Positions 39,147 to 48,785 of a stretch of DNA of 64,000 bases are shown here, piece by piece. The stretch covers positions 1 through 64,000 of the forward strand of contig NZ_SMYL01000013.1 of assembly GCF_004358105.1 (NCBI RefSeq), in the 5' to 3' direction. The notes beneath the pieces were generated by a model. The model was given only the letters and a program-made list of their open reading frames with translations. It was not told where the DNA came from and ran no database searches. The stretch comes from Sapientia aquatica. GTDB taxonomy: Bacteria; Pseudomonadota; Gammaproteobacteria; Burkholderiales; Burkholderiaceae_D. Every line of letters begins with the position of its first letter. Position 1 is the stretch's first letter. A program made the position numbers and the translations under genes.

Positions 39147-40604
39147 ATGCATACCAAAACGCTTACCGAATTATCTGCTCTGCTGCACAGCAAACAGATT
39201 TCCGCTACCGAATTAGCGCAGCATTACTTAAGCCGCATCGCCGCGTCCGATTTAAATGCTTTCACCCACGTTGATGCGGACTTGACCTTAGCGCAAGCCG
39301 CCCACGCCGACAAACTCTTGGCGCAAGCGAATCCGCACGCACTAGCTGGGATTCCGATTGCGCACAAAGATATCTTCGTCACACGCGGTTGGCGCTCCAC
39401 CGCTGGCTCTAAAATGCTGGCCAATTACACCAGCCCGTTTGACGCAACCGTGGTTGAACGCTTTCAACAAGCGGGCATGGTCACGCTCGGTAAATTGAAC
39501 TGCGATGAATTTGCGATGGGTTCAGCCAATGAGAACTCGTTCTTTGGCGCGGTAAAAAATCCGTGGGATAAAACCGCGGTGCCGGGTGGCTCGTCCGGTG
39601 GCTCGGCGGCAGCGATTGCGGCACGTTTAACCCCGGCGACTACCGGAACAGATACTGGCGGGTCGATTCGCCAACCAGCTTCGTTTTGCGGCGTAACTGG
39701 CATTAAACCTACTTACGGGCGCGTGTCGCGCTACGGCATGATTGCGTTTGCGTCCTCACTCGATCAAGGCGGGCCGATTGCTCAAAGCGCCGAAGATTGC
39801 GCGCTGCTATTAAATAGCATGGCCGGTTTTGATCCACGCGATTCAACTAGCTTGGAGCATCCTGACGAAGATTTCCGACGCGATTTATCCACATCACTCA
39901 AAGGCTTGCGCATCGGCGTGCCACGGGAATTCTTCAGCGCAGGTTTGGCGGCCGACGTGGAACAAGCGGTGCGCGCAGCGTTGGCTAAATACGAAGAACT
40001 CGGCGCTACCTTGGTAGAAATTTCCCTGCCCAAAACTGAACTATCGATTCCGGTCTATTACGTCATCGCCCCAGCCGAAGCATCGTCCAACTTAAGCCGC
40101 TTTGACGGTGTGCGTTACGGTCACCGCGCGGCAAGCTACGACGGCTTAACCGATATGTACAAAAAATCGCGCACCGAAGGTTTTGGTGACGAAGTCAAAC
40201 GCCGGATTTTGGTCGGCAGCTATGTGTTATCGCACGGCTACTACGACGCCTACTATTTACAAGCACAAAAAATCCGCCGCTTGATCGCTGAGGATTTCCA
40301 AGCCGCGTTTAAACAATGCGACGTGATTATGGGGCCAGTGGCACCAACGGTAGCGTGGGATTTGGGCGATAAAGCCGATGATCCAGTGGCGAACTATTTA
40401 GCCGATATTTTCACCCTGTCCACCAGCTTAGCTGGCTTGCCGGGGATGTCGCTGCCGTGCGGATTTGGTCAAGGCGAAAAGAACAGCAAACGTCCGGTTG
40501 GCTTGCAATTGATTGGTAACTATTTCAGCGAAGCCAAATTGTTGGGCATTGCGCACCAATACCAATTAGCGACCGACTGGCACAAACAAGTACCGACTAT
40601 CTAA
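39147..40604 (+). CDS. gatA: Asp-tRNA(Asn)/Glu-tRNA(Gln) amidotransferase subunit A
   Basis: The 485-residue amidase-signature enzyme releases ammonia from glutamine for transamidation. The catalytic Lys-cisSer-Ser triad is intact: K74 (IAHKDIF), S149 (GGSSGGS) and S173 (DTGGSIRQP). The length is normal. It is followed by gatB after 14 bp, and AAGGA precedes that start. Confidence 0.97.
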   Translation: MHTKTLTELSALLHSKQISATELAQHYLSRIAASDLNAFTHVDADLTLAQAAHADKLLAQANPHALAGIPIAHKDIFVTRGWRSTAGSKMLANYTSPFDATVVERFQQAGMVTLGKLNCDEFAMGSANENSFFGAVKNPWDKTAVPGGSSGGSAAAIAARLTPATTGTDTGGSIRQPASFCGVTGIKPTYGRVSRYGMIAFASSLDQGGPIAQSAEDCALLLNSMAGFDPRDSTSLEHPDEDFRRDLSTSLKGLRIGVPREFFSAGLAADVEQAVRAALAKYEELGATLVEISLPKTELSIPVYYVIAPAEASSNLSRFDGVRYGHRAASYDGLTDMYKKSRTEGFGDEVKRRILVGSYVLSHGYYDAYYLQAQKIRRLIAEDFQAAFKQCDVIMGPVAPTVAWDLGDKADDPVANYLADIFTLSTSLAGLPGMSLPCGFGQGEKNSKRPVGLQLIGNYFSEAKLLGIAHQYQLATDWHKQVPTI

Positions 40605-40618
40605 ATTAAGGAAAAACT

Positions 40619-42079
40619 ATGCAATGGGAAGTCGTTATTGGATTTGAGACGCATGCACAGCTCTCAACCAACTCAAAAATTTTTAGTGGTTCAAGCATTC
40701 AATTTGGCGCAGAGCCAAACACCCAAGCCAGCCCAGTGGATTTAGCGTTGCCGGGCGTCTTACCGGTATTGAATCGTGGCGCGGTTGAGAAGGCCATTCA
40801 GTTTGGTTTAGCCGTCAATGCGACCATCGCACCGGTATCCATCTTTGCGCGCAAAAACTACTTTTATCCCGATCTACCAAAAGGCTACCAAATCAGCCAA
40901 TTTGAATTGCCCGTGGTGCAGGGCGGTGCGGTCAGTTTTGTGATGGAACGCGATGGCAAATCCGAAATCCGCACAGTGCAATTAACCCGCGCGCATCTCG
41001 AAGAAGACGCCGGCAAATCGCTGCACGAAGATTACCAAGGCATGAGCGGCATCGACTTAAACCGCGCCGGCACGCCCTTATTAGAAATCGTTACCGAACC
41101 GGTCATGCGCAGCGCCGCCGAAGCCGTGGCTTACGCTAAAGCCTTGCATTCCTTGGTCACGTGGCTGGGAATTTGCGACGGCAATATGCAAGAAGGCTCG
41201 TTCCGTTGCGACGCGAACGTTTCGGTGCGTCCAGTGGGTCAAGTCGAATTTGGCACCCGTTGCGAAATTAAAAACTTGAACTCGTTCCGCTTCTTAGAAG
41301 AGGCGATCAATATTGAAGTACGTCGCCAAATTGAGTTGATCGAAGACGGTGGTCGCGTAATTCAAGAAACCCGCTTATACGATCCGGACAAAAAACAAAC
41401 GCGCTCCATGCGTAGCAAAGAAGATTCGCAAGATTACCGCTATTTCCCTGACCCCGATTTATTGCCATTAGCCATCAGCGAAGAATGGATTAGCCGCGTT
41501 AAAGCGACCATGCCAGAGTTGCCGGGCGCGATGCGCACGCGCTTTGTCGAGCAGTTGGGCTTGTCCGAATACGATGCCATGGTGCTGACCCAAACTAAGG
41601 CCACCGCCGCTTATTTTGAAGAAGTGGTCAAGCACGCTGGCGCAGCACAAGCCAAGCCCGCCGCTAACTGGATGATGGGCGACGTTGCCTCCACTTGTAA
41701 CCGTGAAGGCCTAGAAATCACCGACATCCCAGTCACTTCGGCGCAGTTAGCGTTGTTATTACAGCGTATTGCCGATGGCACGATTTCGAACAAAATCGCT
41801 AAAGAAGTCTTTGCCGCGATGTGGGCAGCTCCGTCGGCTGATGCTAGTTTGGCCGATGCGGTGATTGAAGCCAAAGGCTTAAAGCAAATTTCTGATCCAA
41901 ATGCTTTGGAAAAAATCATCGATGAAGTCTTGGCCGCCAATCCTAAATCCGTCGAGGAATTCCGCGCAGGCAAAGAAAAAGCCTTCAACGCCTTAGTCGG
42001 ACAAGCGATGAAAGCGACCAAAGGCAAGGGAAATCCTGCTCAGGTCAATGCCTTGTTATTAGCAAAACTTAATGCCTGA
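40619..42079 (+). CDS. gatB: Asp-tRNA(Asn)/Glu-tRNA(Gln) amidotransferase subunit B
   Basis: The 486-residue GatB binds tRNA, activates the acyl group and uses ammonia channelled from GatA. Visible are [13 protein letters not shown], the [15 protein letters not shown] motif, [32 protein letters not shown] and the C-terminal YqeY-like tail domain (~340-486, ending NALLLAKL). Whether the complex serves Gln or Asn depends on which tRNA synthetases the genome has; that is not visible here. Confidence 0.97.
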   Translation: MQWEVVIGFETHAQLSTNSKIFSGSSIQFGAEPNTQASPVDLALPGVLPVLNRGAVEKAIQFGLAVNATIAPVSIFARKNYFYPDLPKGYQISQFELPVVQGGAVSFVMERDGKSEIRTVQLTRAHLEEDAGKSLHEDYQGMSGIDLNRAGTPLLEIVTEPVMRSAAEAVAYAKALHSLVTWLGICDGNMQEGSFRCDANVSVRPVGQVEFGTRCEIKNLNSFRFLEEAINIEVRRQIELIEDGGRVIQETRLYDPDKKQTRSMRSKEDSQDYRYFPDPDLLPLAISEEWISRVKATMPELPGAMRTRFVEQLGLSEYDAMVLTQTKATAAYFEEVVKHAGAAQAKPAANWMMGDVASTCNREGLEITDIPVTSAQLALLLQRIADGTISNKIAKEVFAAMWAAPSADASLADAVIEAKGLKQISDPNALEKIIDEVLAANPKSVEEFRAGKEKAFNALVGQAMKATKGKGNPAQVNALLLAKLNA

Positions 42080-42221
42080 TTAACTATTTTCATAAAAATT
42101 GTTAAAAAACGCACATTGCCTGTCGGTTTTTGAGGGTAAGTTGCCATAAGTCATATTTTTGTCATGCGGGGACTGTATCGTCGATGAGTTACTAAAACAC
42201 TCATTTCGGAGCAGTCCCACC

Positions 42222-43856
42222 ATGGATTCCAGTCTCAATTTAGGCCCCTCGCCTAGCGCGGCAACTGCGGCGCCCGCCCGTACCCCCTTAAGCGAACACA
42301 AAACCAGTCCGCTGACAATCGTCCTCTTCATCGCTTTGCTGGTGATGGGATTAATTTATACCGCCCTGAGCTTAACGTCGGACGTGACCGAAGCCGGTGC
42401 GATTAGCACCCAATGGCTGCCGTATTTCTTGCTCGGCATCGCGCTGTTGATCGCGCTCGGATTTGAGTTTGTCAACGGCTTCCATGACACCGCTAACGCT
42501 GTCGCGACGGTGATTTACACCAACTCGATGCCGCCTAACTTTGCCGTCATGTGGTCAGGCTGCTTTAACTTCTTGGGCGTACTGCTCTCTAGCGGTGCGG
42601 TGGCGTTCGGAATTATCTCGTTGCTGCCAGTGGAATTGATCTTGCAAGTCGGCTCGGGCTCAGGTTTTGCGATGGTGTTTGCCTTGTTAATCGCCGCCAT
42701 TATTTGGAACTTGGGCACTTGGTGGCTGGGCTTGCCAGCATCTTCTTCGCACACCATGATTGGTTCGATTCTGGGCGTCGGTATTGCCAACGCCATCATG
42801 CATGGTCGCAATGGCACCAGCGGCGTTGACTGGGCGCAGGCAACCAAAGTTGGCTACTCCTTATTGCTGTCTCCATTAGTTGGCTTTATTTGCGCGGCTT
42901 TATTGTTACTGGCGCTGCGCGCTTTCGTGAAAAGCAAAGAATTGTACGAAGCACCGGAAGGTAACAATCCACCACCTTGGTGGATTCGTGGTCTGTTGAT
43001 TTTGACTTGCACCGGCGTGTCGTTTGCGCACGGTTCTAACGACGGTCAAAAAGGCATGGGCTTAATCATGCTGATCTTGGTGGGAACGGTGCCGATGGCC
43101 TATGCGCTCAATCGTGCCATGCCGGTGGATCATGTCACTCAGTTCGTCGCGGTTTCACAGGTGACCCAAGTTTCGTTAAATAAATACGTTGATCGCGCAA
43201 CCCCTATGCCGCTGCCTGAGTCACGCGATGTGTTAGTAACTTATATCCGCACCAAAGCGGTCACAGCGCAAGTTATTCCAGCGCTCTCGACCATCACCGG
43301 TTCAATAGGCGAACGTGTTAAAGATTCCGGCTCCTTGGCTAAAGTGCCAGCCGCGAGTGTGACTAACGTGCGTAACGATATGTACTTGGCCGCTGAAGCG
43401 ATTCGCTTCCTTGATAAAGATGCGAGTGTCAAATTCGACGCTGACACCAAAGCCAACTTAGTCGCTTTCAAAAAGCAAATCGATGACGCCACTAAGTTCA
43501 TTCCACTCTGGGTAAAAATCGCCGTCGCTATTGCTTTGGGCCTAGGCACGATGGTGGGCTGGAAGCGCATTGTGGTCACGGTGGGCGAAAAAATCGGCAA
43601 AACCCATTTGACCTATGCCCAAGGTGCATCGGCTGAATTGGTCGCGATGTTGACCATCGGCGCAGCAGATGCGTTTGGCTTGCCGGTATCGACGACCCAC
43701 GTTTTATCGTCCGGTGTTGCGGGAACGATGGCGGCCAATAAATCGGGCTTACAAATGTCCACGATTCGCAATTTAGCCATGGCGTGGGTCTTGACCTTGC
43801 CGGTTGCGATTGTGTTGTCAGGCTCCTTGTATTGGTTGTTTTCCCACTTGTTTTAA
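42222..43856 (+). CDS. Inorganic phosphate transporter, PiT family
   Basis: The 544-residue polytopic protein has the duplicated PiT signatures FVNGFHDTANAVATVIYTN (first half) and SFAHGSNDGQKGMG plus GLPVSTTHVLSSG (second half). A ~100-residue hydrophilic insert (about residues 300-420) lies between the halves. PiT proteins are low-affinity metal-phosphate/H+ symporters. The ATG at 42222 has CGGAG 9 nt upstream. It is 20 bp upstream of ppk2, a natural pairing of phosphate uptake and polyphosphate metabolism. Confidence 0.92.
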   Translation: MDSSLNLGPSPSAATAAPARTPLSEHKTSPLTIVLFIALLVMGLIYTALSLTSDVTEAGAISTQWLPYFLLGIALLIALGFEFVNGFHDTANAVATVIYTNSMPPNFAVMWSGCFNFLGVLLSSGAVAFGIISLLPVELILQVGSGSGFAMVFALLIAAIIWNLGTWWLGLPASSSHTMIGSILGVGIANAIMHGRNGTSGVDWAQATKVGYSLLLSPLVGFICAALLLLALRAFVKSKELYEAPEGNNPPPWWIRGLLILTCTGVSFAHGSNDGQKGMGLIMLILVGTVPMAYALNRAMPVDHVTQFVAVSQVTQVSLNKYVDRATPMPLPESRDVLVTYIRTKAVTAQVIPALSTITGSIGERVKDSGSLAKVPAASVTNVRNDMYLAAEAIRFLDKDASVKFDADTKANLVAFKKQIDDATKFIPLWVKIAVAIALGLGTMVGWKRIVVTVGEKIGKTHLTYAQGASAELVAMLTIGAADAFGLPVSTTHVLSSGVAGTMAANKSGLQMSTIRNLAMAWVLTLPVAIVLSGSLYWLFSHLF

Positions 43857-43876
43857 TTAGCGCAGAGAGCACTAAC

Positions 43877-44791
43877 ATGACCGAATCCGAATTACTCAAC
43901 CGCATGCAAAGCGAGCTGGACGACAGCTATTTTGAAGAGTTGGAATTAGAACTGATCGACGATCGACCAGTGAGCAGTCTGATCGGCGAGGACATGCAGG
44001 AAGCCACGCCGACCGATCCTGAGAGCCGCCGCACCTATTTCCGCGAACTGTTCCGCTTACAAGCAGAATTGGTCAAGCTGCAGGATTGGGTGGTGCATAC
44101 CGGTCATAAAGTCGTGATCTTGTTTGAAGGACGCGATGCCGCTGGTAAAGGGGGCGTGATCAAGCGCATTACGCAACGGCTCAACCCGCGTGTTTGCCGT
44201 GTCGCGGCCTTGCCAGCGCCAAACAATCGTGAACGCACACAATGGTATTTTCAGCGCTATGTTTCGCATTTGCCGGCGGCCGGCGAGATCGTGTTATTTG
44301 ATCGCAGTTGGTATAACCGCGCTGGCGTTGAGCGAGTGATGAATTTTTGTACCGATGAACAGTACGAAGAATTCTTCCGCACCGTGCCTGAATTTGAACG
44401 CATGTTGGTGCGCTCCGGGATTCAAGTGATTAAGTATTGGTTCTCGATTTCGGACGAAGAGCAGCATGCGCGCTTTTTAGGTCGGATTTACGATCCGCTC
44501 AAGCAATGGAAACTCAGCCCGATGGATTTGGAATCGCGCCGCCGTTGGGAAGAATACACCAAGGCCAAGGAAATCATGTTGGAGCGCACCCACATCGAGG
44601 AAGCCCCTTGGTGGTTGGTGCAAGCCAACGACAAGAAAAAAGCGCGCTTAAATTGCATCCATCATTTGCTCAGCCAAATGCCGTACGAGGAAATCGTTCA
44701 TCCTCCGATTGCATTGCCACAGCGCGAACGGCACGAGGATTACACTCGCCATCCGGTTCCGGCCAGCATAATTGTTCCGGAAGTGTATTGA
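43877..44791 (+). CDS. ppk2: Polyphosphate kinase 2
   Basis: The 304-residue product is of the PPK2 family (thymidylate-kinase-like P-loop fold). Walker A is GRDAAGKGG (85-93) and the lid/Walker B area has FDRSWYNRAGVERVMNF (from 141). A later RWEEYTKAKEIMLERT segment is typical of class I. PPK2 enzymes phosphorylate nucleoside diphosphates at the expense of polyphosphate, mostly to regenerate GTP or ATP. The ATG at 43877 sits after the PiT stop with GAGAG upstream. A terminator follows. Confidence 0.93.
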   Translation: MTESELLNRMQSELDDSYFEELELELIDDRPVSSLIGEDMQEATPTDPESRRTYFRELFRLQAELVKLQDWVVHTGHKVVILFEGRDAAGKGGVIKRITQRLNPRVCRVAALPAPNNRERTQWYFQRYVSHLPAAGEIVLFDRSWYNRAGVERVMNFCTDEQYEEFFRTVPEFERMLVRSGIQVIKYWFSISDEEQHARFLGRIYDPLKQWKLSPMDLESRRRWEEYTKAKEIMLERTHIEEAPWWLVQANDKKKARLNCIHHLLSQMPYEEIVHPPIALPQRERHEDYTRHPVPASIIVPEVY

Positions 44792-44809
44792 ACACGTTCC
44801 GGTAGCAGT

Positions 44810-44851
44810 AAAAAAGGCGCTGAAGTCCAACGACTTACAGCGCCTTTTTTT
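44810..44851. terminator. Rho-independent terminator after ppk2
   Basis: Arms AAAAAAGGCGCTGAAGTC (from 44810) and GACTTACAGCGCCTTTTTT pair with a single bulge around a CAAC loop. T and A tracts on both sides suit the convergent gene at 44870-45412 as well. Confidence 0.9.
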
Positions 44852-44869
44852 ATCTTTGGAATGTTGCCA

Positions 44870-45412
44870 TTAGCGGTTAAAGCGCACGGCATTAATCGCA
44901 TCAATTGCGGCATTCAAATCCGCGGCGGAAGTTTCTTTCATATCTTGCGCCTGCAAGTTCACGATTTTGCCTTTCACAATCACACAAAAGGTAACGCCGA
45001 TCACCGGATGGCCATCCAAGTTTGCCGACCACGCCACGCGCGAAGCGGGGTAACCGGCCAGCTCCACCCGTTTTGGTCTAGCGGCCATAAATCGGCTGCG
45101 ATGCTTGGTTTCTTCTTTTAAAAATTGATTGAGATATTTGTCCGCAGCAGAGCCAGATTCGTCTTCAGTAATCTCGGGCATTTTCGGGCCAAAATCGTAA
45201 GTTGTGATTTGCAACATTGCACTTTTCTTCTTATCGGCATGCGCTTTTTTGTAGAAAACGCGTGTCGCGTAGGGAATGCCATTATCGAATTCCGGGCCGA
45301 CAAAATTGTTCGGAATTTCGAGCGTGATAAACATATCGTGATAGGTTTCAGCGCAAACGGTGTTTGCCATCACACTTAGAAAAGCAAAAACAACGATGGG
45401 AATCCATTTCAT
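44870..45412 (-). CDS. Secreted protein of unknown function
   Basis: The 180-residue product has a signal peptide ending NTVCAE. The mature part (~158 residues) has a PsbP/DUF1795-like flow: FITLEIPNNFVGPEF, a Lys-rich loop, ARPKRVELAGYPASRV, VIVKGKIVNLQAQD and the final ADLNAAIDAINAVRF. The last element is typical of small beta-sandwich proteins of this type. No enzymatic motif is visible. It is transcribed alone, convergent to ppk2. Confidence 0.7.
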   Translation of the reverse strand: MKWIPIVVFAFLSVMANTVCAETYHDMFITLEIPNNFVGPEFDNGIPYATRVFYKKAHADKKKSAMLQITTYDFGPKMPEITEDESGSAADKYLNQFLKEETKHRSRFMAARPKRVELAGYPASRVAWSANLDGHPVIGVTFCVIVKGKIVNLQAQDMKETSAADLNAAIDAINAVRFNR

Positions 45413-45564
45413 AGCAATGACCGTCTCATTTATTAGTAGTAAAGTAAATTACGCCGATTTTGATGCATTTGAGCAATTTTAAACGAATAATAGCGCATTG
45501 CTGGTTGCCAAGAAATATTAAAATGCTGGCTCGGCCAACAGCTATTTTTCAATTAAGGAATGCT

Positions 45565-46095
45565 ATGCCAAGCAATTTCGCCCTATTTGCGCGCTACAAC
45601 GCCGAAATGAATGAGCGTCAGTTTTTAGCGGGCCAACAATTAACGCCTGAAGCATTAATGCAAGAACGCGGCGCTTTCTTCGGCTCGATCTTAGGCACCA
45701 TGAATCATCTGATTGTGGCGGACACGCTTTGGCTGCAGCGCATCGCCGAGCATCCGCGCCGATTCGCGAGTTTGCATGACATTCGTACTTGGGCAAAACC
45801 GAGTTCGCTGACTGACTTTCAATACAAGACATTGGCGGACTGGATCACGCAGCGCCGCATTCTTGATCGATTAATCGCGCAGTTAGTGGCAGAAATCACC
45901 GATGCCGATTTAAGCAGCGTTTTGCATTATCAGCGCACCGATGGCACGCCCGGCAGTAAATATCTTAACGATGTATTGACGCATTTTTTCAATCATCAAA
46001 CCCATCATCGCGGGCAAATTAGCACGCTATTTTTTCAGGCGGGAGTGGATGTCGGGGTCACCGACTTAATGAGTTTGGTGCCCGATGTGATGTAA
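45565..46095 (+). CDS. DinB-family protein
   Basis: The 176-residue product folds as a four-helix DinB-like bundle. Metal-ligand histidines are likely in TMNHLIVADTLWLQRI (first His) and HFFNHQTHHRGQI (two further His near residues 140-147). DinB-like proteins are thiol-linked or metal-dependent transferases and hydrolases of mostly unknown substrate. The ATG at 45565 has AAGGA 5 nt upstream; upstream in-frame codons lack such a site. Confidence 0.88.
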   Translation: MPSNFALFARYNAEMNERQFLAGQQLTPEALMQERGAFFGSILGTMNHLIVADTLWLQRIAEHPRRFASLHDIRTWAKPSSLTDFQYKTLADWITQRRILDRLIAQLVAEITDADLSSVLHYQRTDGTPGSKYLNDVLTHFFNHQTHHRGQISTLFFQAGVDVGVTDLMSLVPDVM

Positions 46096-46117
46096 GGATG
46101 TTCAAGAATTCGGGATG

Positions 46118-46169
46118 CAAAAATGGACTGACGGCACATTCTGCAGAGCGTGCGGTAAGTCCATTTTTG
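46118..46169. terminator. Hairpin between DinB-family gene and ptsI
   Basis: Perfect 12-bp arms CAAAAATGGACT (46118-46129) and AGTCCATTTTTG (46158-46169) enclose a 28-nt interior that can pair partly (GCAC with GTGC). It lies between two convergent genes and is probably a shared terminator. Confidence 0.7.
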
Positions 46170-46177
46170 AGGGGAAT

Positions 46178-47920
46178 TTACAGAGTTTTTAAATGGCGTA
46201 TGCCTTCTTCGATCACTTCCGAATCGTAGCTGCGTAGAATTTTTTTTATCGGCGCATTCAATTCCATCAAATCGATATTCATCACCTCTTGCTTGATCTC
46301 CAATAGCTGCGCTGGCGGCATCGAGAGCGCTCTGAAACCCATGCCTAGCAGAAGACGCGTCAGTCGAATATCACCCGCCATACCACCGCAAATCGAGACC
46401 GGAATATCGGCTTTATTGGCCGCTTTCACCGTCATATCAAGCAACTGCAAAATGGCGGGATGTACATCGTCGTATAAATGAGCAACGGCATAATCAGCCC
46501 GATCAATCGCCAAGGTATATTGAATTAAATCGTTGGTGCCGATGGAGAGGAAATCGAGTTTTTTGACGAACATTGGCAGACTCAACACGGCGGCGGGGAT
46601 CTCAATCATCGCACCGATTTTGATGTTGGCGTCGAACGCAATATTCTGCAAAGCGAGTTGGTGTTTAGCCTGTTCAATCATGCCCAAGGTCTGATCAATT
46701 TCAAACCCGTGCGAGAGCATTGGAATCAATATCTGCACCGGCCCAAAGGCGGACGCACGCAAAATTGCTCGTAACTGGGTAAGGAATAATTGCGGTTCGG
46801 CCAAGCAATAGCGAATCGCGCGCAAACCTAAGGCGGGATTTAAGGTTTGATTATCGGCCTCATCCAAGGGCTTGTCGGCCCCGACGTCGAGCGTGCGAAT
46901 CGTCACCGGACGCCCTTTCATCGCGGCTACGCTGGTTTTGTAGGCTTCAAATTGTTCTTCTTCGGTTGGCAAAACACCGTTGCGGCCCATGAATAAAAAT
47001 TCGGACCGAAATAAACCCACTCCAGCCGCGCCGACTTCATTGGCGGCCACCGCATGTTCGGGCAACTCAATATTGGCTAACAAGGAAATCGGCGTGCCAT
47101 CTTTGGTCACGGCAGAAGTCTTTTTTAACTTGGCTAGTTTTTTGCGGAATTTTTGTAAATCGGCCAGCTTAGCGCGGTATTCATCCAGCACAATTTGCGG
47201 CGGCGCGACAATCACCACGCCCGCAACGCTATCGATAATGAGCCAATCGTCTTGCTTAATCAGGTGGCTGGCATTGCCCATACCGACCACCGCAGGAATG
47301 CCCAAACTGCGCGAGACAATCGCGGTGTGTGCGCTGTGTCCACCTTCGTCGGTGACAAACCCAACAAAGGCCGAATCCTGAAACTGCATCATGTCAGCCG
47401 GTGAAATATCGCGCGCCACCACAATCATGTGCGCGTTCAATTCATCGACGCCAGCGTGTTTGGGTAGAGTGTTTGCTGTGCCAGTTAATAGCTTTAAAAT
47501 GCGGTCGGCGACTTGGGCGATGTCGGCTTTGCGCTCACGCAGGTATTCGTCTTCGATTTCATCAAACTGGGCCAGTAGCACATCGATTTGCGTGACCAGC
47601 GCCCATTCAGCGTTGTAATGGCGTGTGCGGATAATTTCGAGCGGCGCTTGCGCCAGCATCGGATCGGATAAAAATAGGGAATGCACATCGAGGAAAGCGC
47701 CCAATTCGGACGGCGCGTCGGTCGGCAAATCGGACCAGATTTTTTGCAGTTCACGTTCGGCTTCGGCCAGCGCTTTTTGCAAACGCTGCACTTCGGCTTC
47801 GACCTGCTCTTGACCAACTAAATAATGCTGCACCTCCAACGCGGCAGGATGCAATAAATGCGCCCGACCAATCGCGATGCCGCGCGAAACCGGTATACCT
47901 TGTAAGGTGAATGACGCCAT
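46178..47920 (-). CDS. ptsI: PTS enzyme I
   Basis: The 580-residue phosphoenolpyruvate-protein phosphotransferase starts the phosphorelay PEP to EI to HPr to EIIA. The phosphorylated His is in GGHSAHTAI (H198). The PEP-binding barrel has FRSEFLFMGR, RTLDVGADKPL and FLSIGTNDLIQYTLAIDR. The start at 47920 (MASFTLQGIPVSRG) follows a GGGGAC sequence. It is downstream of ptsH in the same orientation, with a hairpin between them. No sugar-specific EIIBC genes are nearby, suggesting a regulatory PTS. Confidence 0.96.
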   Translation of the reverse strand: MASFTLQGIPVSRGIAIGRAHLLHPAALEVQHYLVGQEQVEAEVQRLQKALAEAERELQKIWSDLPTDAPSELGAFLDVHSLFLSDPMLAQAPLEIIRTRHYNAEWALVTQIDVLLAQFDEIEDEYLRERKADIAQVADRILKLLTGTANTLPKHAGVDELNAHMIVVARDISPADMMQFQDSAFVGFVTDEGGHSAHTAIVSRSLGIPAVVGMGNASHLIKQDDWLIIDSVAGVVIVAPPQIVLDEYRAKLADLQKFRKKLAKLKKTSAVTKDGTPISLLANIELPEHAVAANEVGAAGVGLFRSEFLFMGRNGVLPTEEEQFEAYKTSVAAMKGRPVTIRTLDVGADKPLDEADNQTLNPALGLRAIRYCLAEPQLFLTQLRAILRASAFGPVQILIPMLSHGFEIDQTLGMIEQAKHQLALQNIAFDANIKIGAMIEIPAAVLSLPMFVKKLDFLSIGTNDLIQYTLAIDRADYAVAHLYDDVHPAILQLLDMTVKAANKADIPVSICGGMAGDIRLTRLLLGMGFRALSMPPAQLLEIKQEVMNIDLMELNAPIKKILRSYDSEVIEEGIRHLKTL

Positions 47921-47973
47921 GTGTCCCCGCACAGAGTTGATTAAAAACGCCTCACTGAATAAGCAATATTGAA

Positions 47974-48010
47974 AAGGTGCGCCGCCAACTTTTTATTGAC
48001 AGCGCACCTT
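47974..48010 (-). promoter_or_regulatory. Hairpin between ptsH and ptsI
   Basis: Arms AAGGTGCGC (47974-47982) and GCGCACCTT (48002-48010) form a 9-bp GC-rich stem with a 19-nt loop. On the transcribed strand it is followed by only a short U run (UUUUC). It could be a leaky terminator or an mRNA-stabilising element that sets the HPr:EI ratio. This is inference. Confidence 0.55.
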
Positions 48011-48046
48011 CTAGCAATTACTCGCGAAGTCTTAGAATAGTCCTAC

Positions 48047-48316
48047 TTATTCACCTTCACCAAACCGCTCAGCAACCAGTGTGGTGATGGCGGCGGCGCA
48101 TTCCTGCTCATCTTCCCCACTGACTTCCAACGTGATGCGGCTACCCTTGCCGGCAGCTAACATCATCACGCCCATAATGGATTTCCCGTTGACCCGCTTG
48201 TTGTTGCGCATGATCCAGACTTCAGACTTAAATTTTGACGCCATTTGAGTTAATTTGGCGGATGCTCGCGCATGTAATCCTAGTTTGTTGACGATTTCTA
48301 ATTCTACTTGAACCAT
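48047..48316 (-). CDS. ptsH: HPr phosphocarrier protein
   Basis: The 89-residue HPr has active-site His15 in LGLHARASAKL and the regulatory Ser46 in NGKSIMGVMML. It carries phosphate from enzyme I to EIIA. Conservation of the Ser46 surroundings implies control by an HPr kinase/phosphorylase encoded elsewhere. It is 61 bp downstream of the EIIA gene and upstream of ptsI. Confidence 0.97.
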   Translation of the reverse strand: MVQVELEIVNKLGLHARASAKLTQMASKFKSEVWIMRNNKRVNGKSIMGVMMLAAGKGSRITLEVSGEDEQECAAAITTLVAERFGEGE

Positions 48317-48377
48317 GAATTTGCTCGCTTTCGGATGAGCTAGTAGCCCATTTTCTCTTCGTTAATTTTGCTAAAAA

Positions 48378-48782
48378 TTATGGCGCAATTCGCAACCGGT
48401 TATCCACCCGAATCGCCCCATTTTGCGCACCTGCTTGCGCCATTTCAAACACCACATCTAAATTATCGTTACGGTAGGTCAAGGCACGCAACAACATTGG
48501 CAAACTCAAACCAGCTAGCACCGCAACTTGGTCTAACGCATCCAACTTTTGACTGCAATTGGCTGGCGTACCGCCAAACACATCGGTGAGCACTAAAACG
48601 CCATCGCCCAAGTTTAGGCGACCAATTGCTTGTTTGCCTAATTCAATCACTTCGTCGGTATTTTGATCGGGTTGCACGTCGATTGCCTCTAAATGTTCGG
48701 GAGTACTTCTAAACACATGACGCGCTGCGGTAATAAACGCGCTCCCCAACGGAGCATGTGCCAAAATTAAGATCCCAACCAT
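48378..48782 (-). CDS. PTS EIIA component, mannose/fructose type
   Basis: The 134-residue EIIA-Man domain has the phosphorylated His in ILILAHAPLGSAF (H9), the VLVLTDVFGGTPANC motif and LSLPMLLRAL. No EIIB, EIIC or EIID is near, so it is probably a regulatory acceptor, as in the truncated PTS of betaproteobacteria. It lies 3 bp after gshB, so the PTS and glutathione genes may share a transcript. Confidence 0.92.
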   Translation of the reverse strand: MVGILILAHAPLGSAFITAARHVFRSTPEHLEAIDVQPDQNTDEVIELGKQAIGRLNLGDGVLVLTDVFGGTPANCSQKLDALDQVAVLAGLSLPMLLRALTYRNDNLDVVFEMAQAGAQNGAIRVDNRLRIAP

Positions 48783-48785
48783 GTA

